DNA from: Fasciola hepatica
Taxonomy: Eukaryota; Platyhelminthes; Trematoda; Plagiorchiida; Fasciolidae
Assembly (NCBI GenBank): GCA_948099385.1
Contig: CANUEZ040000191.1
Location: 5,766,001-5,830,000 of the forward strand
DNA: 64,000 bases
Direction: 5' to 3'
In this document: positions 53,101 through 64,000 of the stretch, in pieces
Layout of the letters: each line of letters opens with the position of its first letter
Position numbering within the stretch: the first letter of the stretch is position 1
Position numbers and translations under genes: made by a program
The notes under the pieces: model-generated
Database searches by the model: none
The model's input: only the letters and a program-made list of their open reading frames with translations
What the model was told of the DNA's origin: nothing

Positions 53101-54976
53101 ATTGCACATGGACAGAGCCCACACGGGGACACGAACAAGGGTTGGGGTGAACGAATGTCAGTCGAACACCCAAACCACAAGGCTATCCGATATGGGTCTC
53201 AACGCTTTGTTCAACATATACACTACATGATATAGCACAATCCCCAAATTGGCTTCGGCTTTCGCTTTCGCTTTGAACGGTAACAACCAAATTCTCGCAC
53301 ACCGATCCAATCCTATGTTCCATCACTTCTCTATTTATGGGCCTAAGTAAAACCAAGGCATTCCCTTATGAACAATCCACACAGATTGCTCATACAATGC
53401 AATAGAGCAGTAGCAGAGTAGATTTGTATAATATGATTCTCCATGCAGTTTGAACACTGAACTGACCATTGAAAATGATGGAAGCACTGTACAGCTGTTT
53501 GATCCGCTAAGGGAATCATGAGCATTGCACATGGACAGAGCCCACACGGGGACACGAACAAGGGTTGGGGTGAACGAATGTCAGTCGAACACCCAAACCA
53601 CAAGGCTATCCGATATGGGTCTCAACGCTTCGTTCAACATATACACTACATGATATAGCACAATCCCCAAATTGGCTTCGGCTTTCGCTTTCGCTTTGAA
53701 CGGTAACAACCAAATTCTCGCACACCGATCCAATCCTATGTTCCATCACTTCTCTATTTATGGGCCTAAGTAAAACCAAGGCATTCCCTTATGAACAATC
53801 CACACAGATTGCTCATACAATGCAATAGAGCAGTAGCAGAGTAGATTTGTATAATATGATTCTCCATGCAGTTTGAACACTGAACTGACCATTGAAAATG
53901 ATGGAAGCACTGTACAGCTGTTTGATCCGCTAATGGAAACCATGAGCATTGCACATGGACAGAGCCCACACGGGGACACGAACTAGGGTGGAGGTGAACG
54001 AATGTCAGTCGAACACCCAAACCACAAGGCTATACGATATGGGTCTCAACGCTTTGTTCAACATATACACTACATGATATAGCACAATCCCCAAATTGGC
54101 TTCGGCTTTCGCTTTCGCTTTGAACGGTAACAACCAAATTCTCGCACACCGATCCAATCCTATGTTCCATCACTTCTCTATTTATGGGCCTAAGTAAGAC
54201 CAAGGCATTCCCTTATGAACAATCCACACAGATTGCTAATACAATGCAATAGAGCAGTAGCAGAGTAGATTTGTATAATATGATTCTCCATGCAGCTTGA
54301 ACACTGAACTGACCATTGAAATTATGGAAGCACTGTACAGCTGTTTGATCCGCTAAGGGAATCATGAGCATTGCACATGGACAGAGCCCACACGGGGACA
54401 CGAACAAGGGTTGGGGTGAACGAATGTCAGTCGAACACCCAAACCACAAGGCTATCCGATATGGGTCTCAACGCTTTGCTCAACATATACAACACATGAT
54501 ATAGCACAATCCCCAAATTGGCTTCGGCTTTCGCTTTCGCTTTGAACGGTAACAACCAAATTCTCGCACACCGATCCAATCCTACGTGCCATCACTTCTC
54601 TATTTATGGGCCTAAGTAAAACCAAGGCATTCCCTTATGAACAATCCACACAGATTGCTCATACAATGCAATAGAGCAGTAGCAGAGTAGATTTGTATAA
54701 TATGATTCTCCATGCAGCTTGAACACTGAACTGACCATTGAAAATTATGGAAGCACTGTACAACTGTTTGATCCGCTGAGGGAATCATGGGCATTGCAAA
54801 TGGACAGAGCCCACACGGGGACACGAACAGGGGTTGCGGTGAACGAATGTCAGTCGAACACCCAAACCACAAGGCTATCCGATATGGGTCTCAACGCTTT
54901 GTTCAACATATACACTACATGATATAGCACAATCCCCAAATTGGCTTCGGCTTTCGCTTTCGCTTTGAACGGTAAC
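47131..54976 (+). repeat. Array block: end of M112 to M130, mixed monomers
   Basis: Monomers start at 47362, 47785, 48208, 48630, 49055, 49478, 49901, 50324, 50747, 51170, 51593, 52016, 52439, 52862, 53285, 53708, 54132 and 54554. M114 has the last B-type junction. The atttctcat plus agtgcag type alternates with other types in M114, M117, M122 and M124. M119, M123 and M125 share aatcttgag. M128 is 424 bp (ctaatggaaacc) and carries the first aactagggtggagg. M130 is unusually diverged (cctacgtgcc, acaactg, catgggc, gcaaatgg). Confidence 0.87.
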
Positions 54977-57900
54977 AACCAAATTCTCGCACACCGATCG
55001 AATCCTATGTTCCATCACTTCTCTATTTATGGGCCTAAGTAAAACCAAGGCATTCCCTTATGAACAATCCACACAGATTGCTCATACAATGCAATAGAGC
55101 AGTAGCAGAGTAGATTTGTATAATATGATTCTCCATGCAGTTTGAACACTGAACTGACCATTGAAAATGATGGAAGCACTGTACAGCTGTTTGATCCGCT
55201 AAGGGAATCATGAGCATTGCACATGGACAGAGCCCACACGGGGACACGAACAAGGGTTGGGGTGAACGAATGTCAGTCGAACACCCAAACCACAAGGCTA
55301 TCGATATGGGTCTCAACGCTTTGTTCAACATATACACTACATGATATAGCACAATCCCCAAATTGGCTTCTGCTTTCGCTTTCGCTTTGAACGGTAACAA
55401 CCAAATTCTCGCACACCGATCCAATCCTATGTTCCATCACTTCTCTATTTATGGGCCCAAGTAAAACCAAGGCATTCCCTTATGAACAATCCACACAGAT
55501 TGCTCATACAATGCAATAGAGCAGTAGCAGAGTAGATTTGTATAATATGATTCTCCATGCAGCTTGAACACTGAACTGACCATTGAAAATGATGGAAGCA
55601 CTGTACAGCTGTTTGATGCGCTGAGGGAATCATGAGCATTGCAAATGGACAGAGCCCACACGGGGACACGAACAAGGGTTGCGGTGAACGAATGTCAGTC
55701 GAACACCCAAACCACAAGGCTATCGATATGGGTCTCAACGCTTTGTTCAACATATACACTACATGATATAGCACAATCCCCAAATTGGCTTCGGCTTTCG
55801 CTTTCGCTTTGAACGGTAACAACCAAATTCTCGCACACCGATCCAATCCTATGTTCCATCACTTCTCTATTTATGGGCCTAAGTAAGACCAAGGCATTCC
55901 CTTATGAACAATCCACACAGATTGCTCATACAATGCAATAGTGCAGTAGCAGAGTAGATTTGTATAATATGATTCTCCATGCAGCTTGAACACTGAACTG
56001 ACCATTGAAAATGATGGAAGCACTGTACAGCTGTTTGATGCGCTGAGGGAATCATGAGCATTGCAAATGGACAGAGCCCACACGGGGACACGAACAAGGG
56101 TTGCGGTGAACGAATGTCAGTCGAACACCCAAACCACAAGGCTATCGATATGGGTCTCAACGCTTTGTTCAACATATACACTACATGATATAGCACAATC
56201 CCCAAATTGGCTTCGGCTTTCCCTTTCGCTTTGAACGGTAACAACCAAATTCTCGCACACCGATCCAATCCTATGTTCCATCACTTCTCTATTTATGGGC
56301 CTAAGTAAAACCAAGGCATTCCCTTATGAACAATCCACACAGATTGCTCATACAATGCAATAGAGCAGTAGCAGAGTAGATTTGTATAATATGATTCTCC
56401 ATGCAGCTTGAACACTGAACTGACCATTGAAAATGATGGAAGCACTGTACAGCTGTTTGATCCGCTAAGGGAATCATGAGCATTGCACATGGACAGAGCC
56501 CACACGGGGACACGAACAAGGGTTGGGGAGGACGAATGTCAGGCGAACACCCAAACCACAAGGCTATCCCATATGGGTCTCAACGCTTTGTTCAACATAT
56601 ACACTACATGATATAGCACAATCCCGAAATTGGCTTCGGCTTTCGCTTTCGCTTTGAACGGTAACAACCAAATTCTCGCACACCGATCGAATCCTATGTT
56701 CCATCACTTCTCTATTTATGGGCCTAAGTAAGGCCAAGGCATTCCCTTATGAACAATCCACACAGATTGCTCATACAATGCAATAGAGCAGTAGCAGAGT
56801 AGATTTGTATAATATGATTCTCCATGCAGCTTGAACACTGAACTGACCATTGAAAATGATGGAAGCACTGTACAGCTGTTTGATCCGCTAAGGGAATCAT
56901 GAGCATTGCACATGGACAGAGCCCACACGGGGACACGAACAAGGGTTGGGGTGAACGAATGTCAGTCGAACACCCAAACCACAAGGCTATCGATATGGGT
57001 CTCAACGCTTTGTTCAACATATACACTACATGATATAGCACAATCCCCAAATTGGCTTCTGCTTTCGCTTTCGCTTTGAACGGTAACAACCAAATTCTCG
57101 CACACCGATCCAATCCTATGTTCCATCACTTCTCTATTTATGGGCCCAAGTAAAACCAAGGCATTCCCTTATGAACAATCCACACAGATTGCTCATACAA
57201 TGCAATAGAGCAGTAGCAGAGTAGATTTGTATAATATGATTCTCCATGCAGCTTGAACACTGAACTGACCATTGAAAATGATGGAAGCACTGTACAGCTG
57301 TTTGATGCGCTGAGGGAATCATGAGCATTGCAAATGGACAGAGCCCACACGGGGACACGAACAAGGGTTGCGGTGAACGAATGTCACTCGAACACCCAAA
57401 CCACAAGGCTATCCGATATGGGTATCAACGCTTTGTTCAACATATACACTACATGATATAGCACAATCCCCAAATTGGCTTCGGCTTTCGCTTTCGCTTT
57501 GAACGGTAACAACCAAATTCTCGCACACCGATCCAATCCTATGTTCCATCACTTCTCTATTTATGGGCCTAAGTAAAACCAAGGCATTCCCTTATGAACA
57601 ATCCACACAGATTGCTCATACAATGCAATAGAGCAGTAGCAGAGTAGATTTGTATAATATGATTCTCCATGCAGCTTGAACACTGAACTGACCATTGAAA
57701 ATGATGGAAGCACTGTACAGCTGTTTGATCCGCTAAGGGAATCATGAGCATTGCACATGGACAGAGCCCACACGGGGACACGAACAAGGGTTGGGGTGAA
57801 CGAATGTCAGTCGAACACCCAAACCACAAGGCTATCGATATGGGTCTCAACGCTTTGGTCAACATATACACTACATGATATAGCACAATCCCCAAATTGG

Positions 57901-58357
57901 CTTCGGCTTTCGCTTTCGCTTTGAACGGTAACAACCAAATTCTCGCACACCGATCCAATCCTATATTCCATCACTTCTCTATTTATGGGCCTAAGTAAAA
58001 CCAAGGCATTCCCTTATGAACAATCCCCACACAGATTGCTCATACAATGCAATAGAGCAGTAGCAGAGTAGGTTTGTATAATATGATTCTCCATGCAGCT
58101 TGAACACTGAACTGACCATTGAAAATTATGGAAGCACTGTACAGCTGTTTGATCCGCTAAGGCAATCATGAGCATTGCACATGGACAGAGCCCACACGGG
58201 GAAACGAACTAGGATGGAGGTGAACGATTGTCAGTCGAACACCCAAACCACAAGGCTATCACATATGGGTCTCAACGCTTTGTTCAACATATACACTACA
58301 TGATATAGCACAATCTCCAAATTGGCTTCGGCTTTCGCTTTCGCTTTGAACGGTAAC
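54977..58357 (+). repeat. Tetramer higher-order repeat, 1689-bp spacing (M131-M138)
   Basis: Monomers start at 54977, 55399, 55821, 56243, 56666, 57088, 57511 and 57933. M131 and M135 share ccgatcgaatcc and cttctgcttt. M132 and M136 share cccaagtaaaacc, gatgcgctgaggg and gcaaatgg. Both pairs are 1689 bp apart. M133 also carries gatgcgctgaggg, so it may be a neighbour copy of M132. M137 and M138 depart from the pattern; M138 is 425 bp, with gaaacgaactagg. Confidence 0.87.
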
Positions 58358-60474
58358 AACCAAATTCTCGCACACCGATCCAATCCTATGTTCCATCACT
58401 TCTCTATTTATGGGCCTAAGTAAAACCAAGGCATTCCCTTATGAACAATCCACACAGATTGCTTATACAATACAATAGAGCAGTAGCAGAGTAGATTTGT
58501 ATAATATGATTCTCCATGCAGCTTGAACACTGAACTGACCATTGAAAATGATGGAAGCACTGTACAGCTGTTTGATCCGCTAAGGGAATCATGAGCATTG
58601 CACATGGACAGAGCCCACACGGGGACACGAACAAGGGTTGGGGTGAACGATTGTCAGTCGAACACCCAAACCACAAGGCTATCACATATGGGTCTCAACG
58701 CTTTGTTCAACATATACACTACATGATATAGCACAATCTCCAAATTGGCTTCGGCTTTCGCTTTCGCTTTGAACGGTAACAACCAAATTCTCGCACACCG
58801 ATCCAATCCTATGTTCCATCATTTCTCTATTTATGGGCCCAAGTAAAACCAAGGCATTCCCTTATGAACAATCCCCACACAGATTGCTCATACAATGCAA
58901 TAGAGCAGTAGCAGAGTAGATTTGTATAATATGATTCTCCATGCAGCTTGTACACTGAACTGACCATTGAAAATGATGGAAGCACTGTACAGCTGTTTGA
59001 TCCGCTAAGGGAATCATGAGCATTGCACATGGACAGAGCCCACACGGGGACACGAACTAGGGTGGAGGTGAACGATTGTCAGTCGAACACCTAAACCACA
59101 AGGCTATCACATATGGGTCTCAACGCTTTGTTCAACATATACACTACATGATATAGCACAATCCCCGAATTGGCTTCGGCTTTCGCTTTCGCTTTGAACG
59201 GTAACAACCAAATTCTCGCACACCGATCCAATCCTATGTTCCATCACTTCTCTATTTATGGGCCTAAGTAAAACCAAGGCATTCCCTTATGAACAATCCA
59301 CACAGATTGCTTATACAATGCAATAGAGCAGTAGCAGAGTAGATTTGTATAATATGATTATCCATGCAGCTTGAACACTGAACTGACCATTGAAAATGAT
59401 GGAAGCACTGTACAGCTGTTTGATCCGCTAAGGGAATCATGAGCATTGCACATGGACAGAGCCCACACGGGGACACGAACTAGGATGGAGGTGAACGATT
59501 GTCAGTCGAACACCCAAACCACAAGGCTATCACATATGGGTCTCAACGCTTTGTTCAACATATACACTACATGATATAGCACAATCTCCAAATTGGCTTC
59601 GGCTTTCGCTTTCGCTTTGAACGGTAACAACCAAATTCTCGCACACCGATCCAATCCTATGTTCCATCACTTCTCTATTTATGGGCCTAAGTAAAACCAA
59701 GGCATTCCTTTATGAACAATCCACACAGATTGCTCATACAATGTAATAGAGCAGTAGCAGAGTAGATTTGTATAATATGATTCTCCATGCAGCTTGAACA
59801 CTGAACTGACCATTGAAAATGATGGAAGCACTGTACAGCTGTTTGATCCGATAAGGGAATCATGAGCATTGCACATGGACAGAGCCCACACGGAGACACG
59901 AACTAGGGTGGAGGTGAACGATTGTCAGTCGAACACCCAAACCACAAGGCTATCCCATATGGGTCTCAACGCTTTGTTCAACATACACACTACATGATAT
60001 AGCACAATCCCCAAATTGGCTTCGGCTTTCGCTTTCGCTTTGAACGGTAACAACCAAATTCTCGCACACCGATCCAATCCTATGTTCCATCACTTCTCTA
60101 TTTATGGGCCTTAGTAAAACCAAGGCATTCCCTTATGAACAATCCACACACATTGCTCATACAATGCAATAGAGCAGTAGCAGAGCAGATTTGTATAATA
60201 TGATTCTCCATGCAGCATGACCACGGAAATGACCATTGAAAATGATGGAAGCACTGTACAGCTGTTTGATCCGCTAAGGGAATCATGAGCATTGCACATG
60301 GACAGAGCCCACACGGGGACACGAACAAGGGATTTGTATAACGAATTACGGTCGAACACCCAAACCACAAGGCTATCCGATATGGGTCTCAACGCTTTGT
60401 TCAACATATACACTACATGATATAGCACAATCCCCAAATTGGCTTCGGCTTTCGCTTTCGCTTTGAACGGTAAC
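58358..60474 (+). repeat. Heptamer higher-order repeat, copy 1 (M139-M143)
   Basis: Monomers start at 58358, 58781, 59206, 59629 and 60052; M144 (60475) and M145 (60898) complete the seven. Markers are attgcttat with atacaatac (M139), cttgtacactg with the ccccacacag expansion (M140), ttcctttatg with catacacac (M142), and the gatttgtata patch (M143). M141 reappears almost unchanged as M145, 1692 bp away. Confidence 0.88.
60331..60354 (+). other. Diverged patch in M143 with internal microhomology
   Basis: Where other monomers read ttggggtgaacgaatgtca, this one reads gatttgtataacgaatt followed by acggtcg, with no change in length. The ten bases gatttgtata equal the AT-rich motif at offsets 137-146 of the normal monomer (here at 60187-60196). 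The identical patch is present at 63293-63316. It looks like one templated replacement later copied with the heptamer. Confidence 0.7.
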
Positions 60475-61320
60475 AACCAAATTCTCGCACACCGATCCAA
60501 TCCTATGTTCCATCACTTCTCTATTTATGGGCCTAAGTAAAACCAAGGCATTCCCTTAGGAACAATCCACACAGATTGCTTATACAATACAATAGAGCAG
60601 TAGCAGAGTAGATTTGTATAATATGATTATCCATGCAGCTTGAACACTGAACTGACCATTGAAAATGATGGAAGCACTGTACAGCTGTTTGATCCGCTAA
60701 GGGAATCATGAGCATTGCACATGGACAGAGCCCACACGGGGACACGAACAAGGGTTGCGGTGAACGATTGTCAGTCGAACACCCAAACCACAAGGCTATC
60801 CCATATGGGTCTCAACGCTTTGTTCAACATATACACTACATGATATAGCACAATCCCCGAATTGGCTTCGGCTTTCGCTTTCGCTTTGAACGGTAACAAC
60901 CAAATTCTCGCACACCGATCCAATCCTATGTTCCATCACTTCTCTATTTATGGGCCTAAGTAAAACCAAGGCATTCCCTTATGAACAATCCACACAGATT
61001 GCTTATACAATGCAATAGAGCAGTAGCAGAGTAGATTTGTATAATATGATTATCCATGCAGCTTGAACACTGAACTGACCATTGAAAATGATGGAAGCAC
61101 TGTACAGCTGTTTGATCCGCTAAGGGAATCATGAGCATTGCACATGGACAGAGCCCACACGGGGACACGAACTAGGATGGAGGTGAACGATTGTCAGTCG
61201 AACACCCAAACCACAAGGCTATCACATATGGGTCTCAACGCTTTGTTCAACATATACACTACATGATATAGCACAATCTCCAAATTGGCTTCGGCTTTCG
61301 CTTTCGCTTTGAACGGTAAC
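60475..61320 (+). repeat. Array block: M144-M145, between the two heptamer copies
   Basis: Monomers start at 60475 and 60898. M144 resembles M139 (attgcttat, atacaatac) but has ttaggaac and ttgcgg. M145 is a near copy of M141 with aactaggatggagg and ctatcacat. Confidence 0.87.
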
Positions 61321-63436
61321 AACCAAATTCTCGCACACCGATCCAATCCTATGTTCCATCACTTCTCTATTTATGGGCCTAAGTAAAACCAAGGCATTCC
61401 CTTAGGAACAATCCACACAGATTGCTTATACAATACAATAGAGCAGTAGCAGAGTAGATTTGTATAATATGATTATCCATGCAGCTTGAACACTGAACTG
61501 ACCATTGAAATGATGGAAGCACTGTACAGCTGTTTGATCCGCTAAGGGAATCATGAGCATTGCACATGGACAGAGCCCACACGGGGACACGAACTAGGGT
61601 GGAGGTGAACGATTGTCAGTCGAACACCCAAACCACAAGGCTATCACATATGGGTCTCAACGCTTTGTTCAACATATACACTACGTGATATAGCACAATC
61701 TCCAAATTGGCTTCGGCTTTCGCTTTCGCTTTGAACGGTAACAACCAAATTCTCGCACACCGATCCCATCCTATGTTCCATCACTTCTCTATTTATGGGC
61801 CTAAGTAAAACCAAGGCATTCCCTTATGAACAATCCCCACACAGATTGCTCATACAATGCAATAGAGCAGTAGCAGAGTAGATTTGTATAATATGATTTT
61901 CCATGCAGCTTGTACACTGAACTGACCATTGAAAATGATGGAAGCACTGTACAGCTGTTTGATCCGCTAAGGGAATCATGAGCATTGCACATGGACAGAG
62001 CCCACACGGGGACACGAACTAGGGTGGAGGTGAACGATTGTCAGTCGAACACCCAAACCACAAGGCTATCCCATATGGGTCTCAACGCTTTGTTCAACAT
62101 ATACACTACATGATATAGCACAATCCCCAAATTGGCTTCGGCTTTCGCTTTCGCTTTGAACGGTAACAACCAAATTCTCGCACACCGATCCAATCCTATG
62201 TTCCATAACTTATCTATTTATGGGCCTAAATAAAACCAAGGCATTCCCTTATGAACAATCCACACAGATTGCTCATACAATGCAATAGAGCAGTAGCAGA
62301 GTAGATTTGTATAATATGATTATCCATGCAGCTTGAACACTCAACTGACCATTGAAAATGATGGAAGCACTGTACTGCTGTTTGATCCGCTAAGGGAATC
62401 ATGAGCATTGCACATGGACAGAGCCCACTCGGAGACACGAACAAGGGTTGCGGTGAACGAATGTCAGTCGAACACCCAAACCACAAGGCTATCCCATATG
62501 GGTCTCCACGCTTTGTTCAACATATACACTACATGATATAGCACAATCCCCAAATTGGCTTCGGCTTTCGCTTTCGCTTTGAACGGTAACAACCAAATTC
62601 TCGCACACCGATCCAATCCTATGTTCCATCACTTCTCTATTTATGGGCCTAAGTAAAACCAAGGCATTCCTTTATGAACAATACACACAGATTGCTCATA
62701 CAATGCAATAGAGCAGTAGCAGAGTAGATTTGTATAATATGATTCTCCATGCAGCTTGAACACTGAACTGACCATTGAAAATGATGGAAGCACTGTACAG
62801 CTGTTTGATCCGCTAAGGGAATCATGAGCATTGCACATGGACAGAGCCCACTCGGAGACACGAACTAGGGTGGAGGTGAACGATTGTCAGTCGAACACCC
62901 AAACCACAAGGCTATCCCATATGGGTCTCAACGCTTTGTTCAACATACACACTACATGATATAGCACAATCCCCAAATTGGCTTCGGCTTTCGCTTTCGC
63001 TTTGAACGGTAACAACCAAATTCTCGCACACCGATCCAATCCTATGTTCCATCACTTCTCTATTTATGGGCCTTAGTAAAACCAAGGCATTCCCTTATGA
63101 ACAATCCACACAGATTGCTCATACAATGCAATAGAGCAGTAGCAGAGTAGATTTGTATAATATGATTCTCCATGCAGCATGACCACGGAAATGACCATTG
63201 AAAATGATGGAAGCACTGTACAGCTGTTTGATCCGCTAAGGGAATCATGAGCATTGCACATGGACAGAGCCCACACGGGGACACGAACAAGGGATTTGTA
63301 TAACGAATTACGGTCGAACACCCAAACCACAAGGCTATCCGATATGGGTCTCAACGCTTTGTTCAACATATACACTACATGATATAGCACAATCCCCAAA
63401 TTGGCTTCGGCTTTCGCTTTCGCTTTGAACGGTAAC
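61321..63436 (+). repeat. Heptamer higher-order repeat, copy 2 (M146-M150)
   Basis: Monomers start at 61321, 61743, 62168, 62591 and 63014. M147, M149 and M150 lie exactly 2962 bp after M140, M142 and M143 and repeat their private marks. M146 lies 2963 bp after M139. M148 does not match M141 (it has the ctcggag plus ttgcgg haplotype), so one member was replaced after duplication. Confidence 0.87.
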
Positions 63437-64000
63437 AATCAAATTCTCGCACACCGATCCAATCCTATGTTCCATCACTTCTCTATTTATGGGCCTAAGT
63501 AAAACCAAGGCATTCCCTTATGAACAATCCCCACACAGATTGCTCATACAATGCAATAGAGCAGTAGCAGAGTAGATTTGTATAATATGATTCTCCATGC
63601 AGCTTGAACACTGAACTGACCATTGAAATTATGGAAGCACTGTACAGCTGTTTGATCCGCTAAGGGAATCATGAGCATTGCACATGGACAGAGCCCACTC
63701 AGAGACACGAACAAGGGTTGGGGTGAACGAATGTCAGTCGAACACCCAAACCACAAGGCTATCCGATATGGGTCTCAACGCTTTGTTCAACATATACACT
63801 ACATGATATAGCACAATCCCCAAATTGGCTTCGGCTTTCGCTTTCGCTTTGAACGGTAACAACCAAATTCTCGCACACCGATCCAATCCTATGTTCCATC
63901 ACTTCTCTATTTATGGGCCTAAGTAAAACCAAGGCATTCCCTTATGAACAATCCACACAGATTGCTCATTCAATGCAATAGAGCCGTAGCAGAGTAGATT
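63437..64000 (+). repeat. Last full monomer (M151) and a 140-base partial (M152)
   Basis: M151 runs 63437-63860 (424 bp), combining a 2-base ccccacacag expansion with a lost A in gaaattatgg. M152 begins at 63861 and is cut by the window end within gagtagatt. It has two private changes, ctcattcaatg and gagccgtag. Confidence 0.92.

Larger units (their letters stand above)
1..64000 (+). repeat. Satellite DNA array, ~423-bp monomer, 151 full copies plus a partial
   Basis: The same unit recurs head-to-tail from the first base to the last, always in one orientation. Taking aaccaaattc as the monomer start, 151 complete monomers end at 63860 and a 140-base partial follows. Lengths are 423 (100 monomers), 422 (37), 425 (7), 427 (3), 424 (2) and 421 (2), giving exactly 63,860 bases. 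No transposon, inversion or unique spacer interrupts the run. Adjacent monomers usually differ at only a few positions. Long tandem arrays like this are typical of eukaryotic centromeric, pericentromeric or subtelomeric heterochromatin; that location is inference. I do not recognise the family and cannot name the species. Confidence 0.98.

Noticed and set aside
1..64000. CRISPR array.
   Set aside because: The repeated unit is about 423 bp with no unique spacers between short repeats; neighbours are similar over their full length.
1..64000. Array as an assembly artefact of one collapsed or copied unit.
   Set aside because: Neighbouring monomers carry different private substitutions and small indels, and the duplications have distinct, non-uniform periods. 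Local duplicate pairs such as 43.6-47.1 kb still merit a read-level check.

Overview
The whole 64,000-base window is one uninterrupted head-to-tail satellite DNA array. The repeat unit is about 423 bp, about 44% GC, and always in the same orientation. I count 151 complete monomers (1-63860) plus the first 140 bases of the next one. Both window ends fall inside the array, so it extends beyond the window on both sides. I see no inserted element, inversion, gap or unique sequence, and no gene, RNA gene or CRISPR array that I would defend.

This organisation points to a eukaryotic heterochromatic or centromeric/pericentromeric satellite. The species cannot be named from the sequence. Most open frames on the minus strand begin at TTG or GTG rather than ATG and recur only because the monomer recurs. 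They are by-products of the satellite, not genes.

Monomer lengths are 421 (2), 422 (37), 423 (100), 424 (2), 425 (7) and 427 (3), which sum exactly to 63,860. Nearly all the length change sits at four micro-sites: a C run in the ctatccgat motif, the CT run before atgaacaatcc, a CA run in atccacacag, and an A run in gaaaatgatgg. One further single-base insertion lies near 53934. An adjoining block, from the last 37 bases of one monomer into the first 57 of the next, is much more constant than the stretch around offsets 258-370. It contains a 17-bp sequence matching 7 of the 9 fixed positions of the CENP-B box, present in nearly every monomer.

On top of the monomer level there are local higher-order repeats of different sizes, recognisable from shared private mutations. 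They are a hexamer/pentamer pair (1.7-6.3 kb), a dimer (9.7-11.2 kb), a trimer (17.8-19.9 kb), a loose hexamer (24.5-28.3 kb), a tetramer spacing (28.9-31.3 kb), a CA-expanded cluster (36.8-38.9 kb), a pentamer (43.6-47.1 kb), a tetramer (55.0-57.5 kb) and a heptamer (58.4-63.4 kb). Haplotype blocks are regional: a B-type junction occurs at the left end and mainly at 22-31 and 39-48 kb, and a ctcggag type is missing from about 34.7 to 62.2 kb. The right-hand 10 kb carries the most private mutations. The picture is an array shaped by repeated local unequal exchange and gene conversion, with no single dominant higher-order unit.

Offsets quoted below count from the aaccaaattc start of each monomer. 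Monomers are numbered M1 to M152 from the left.
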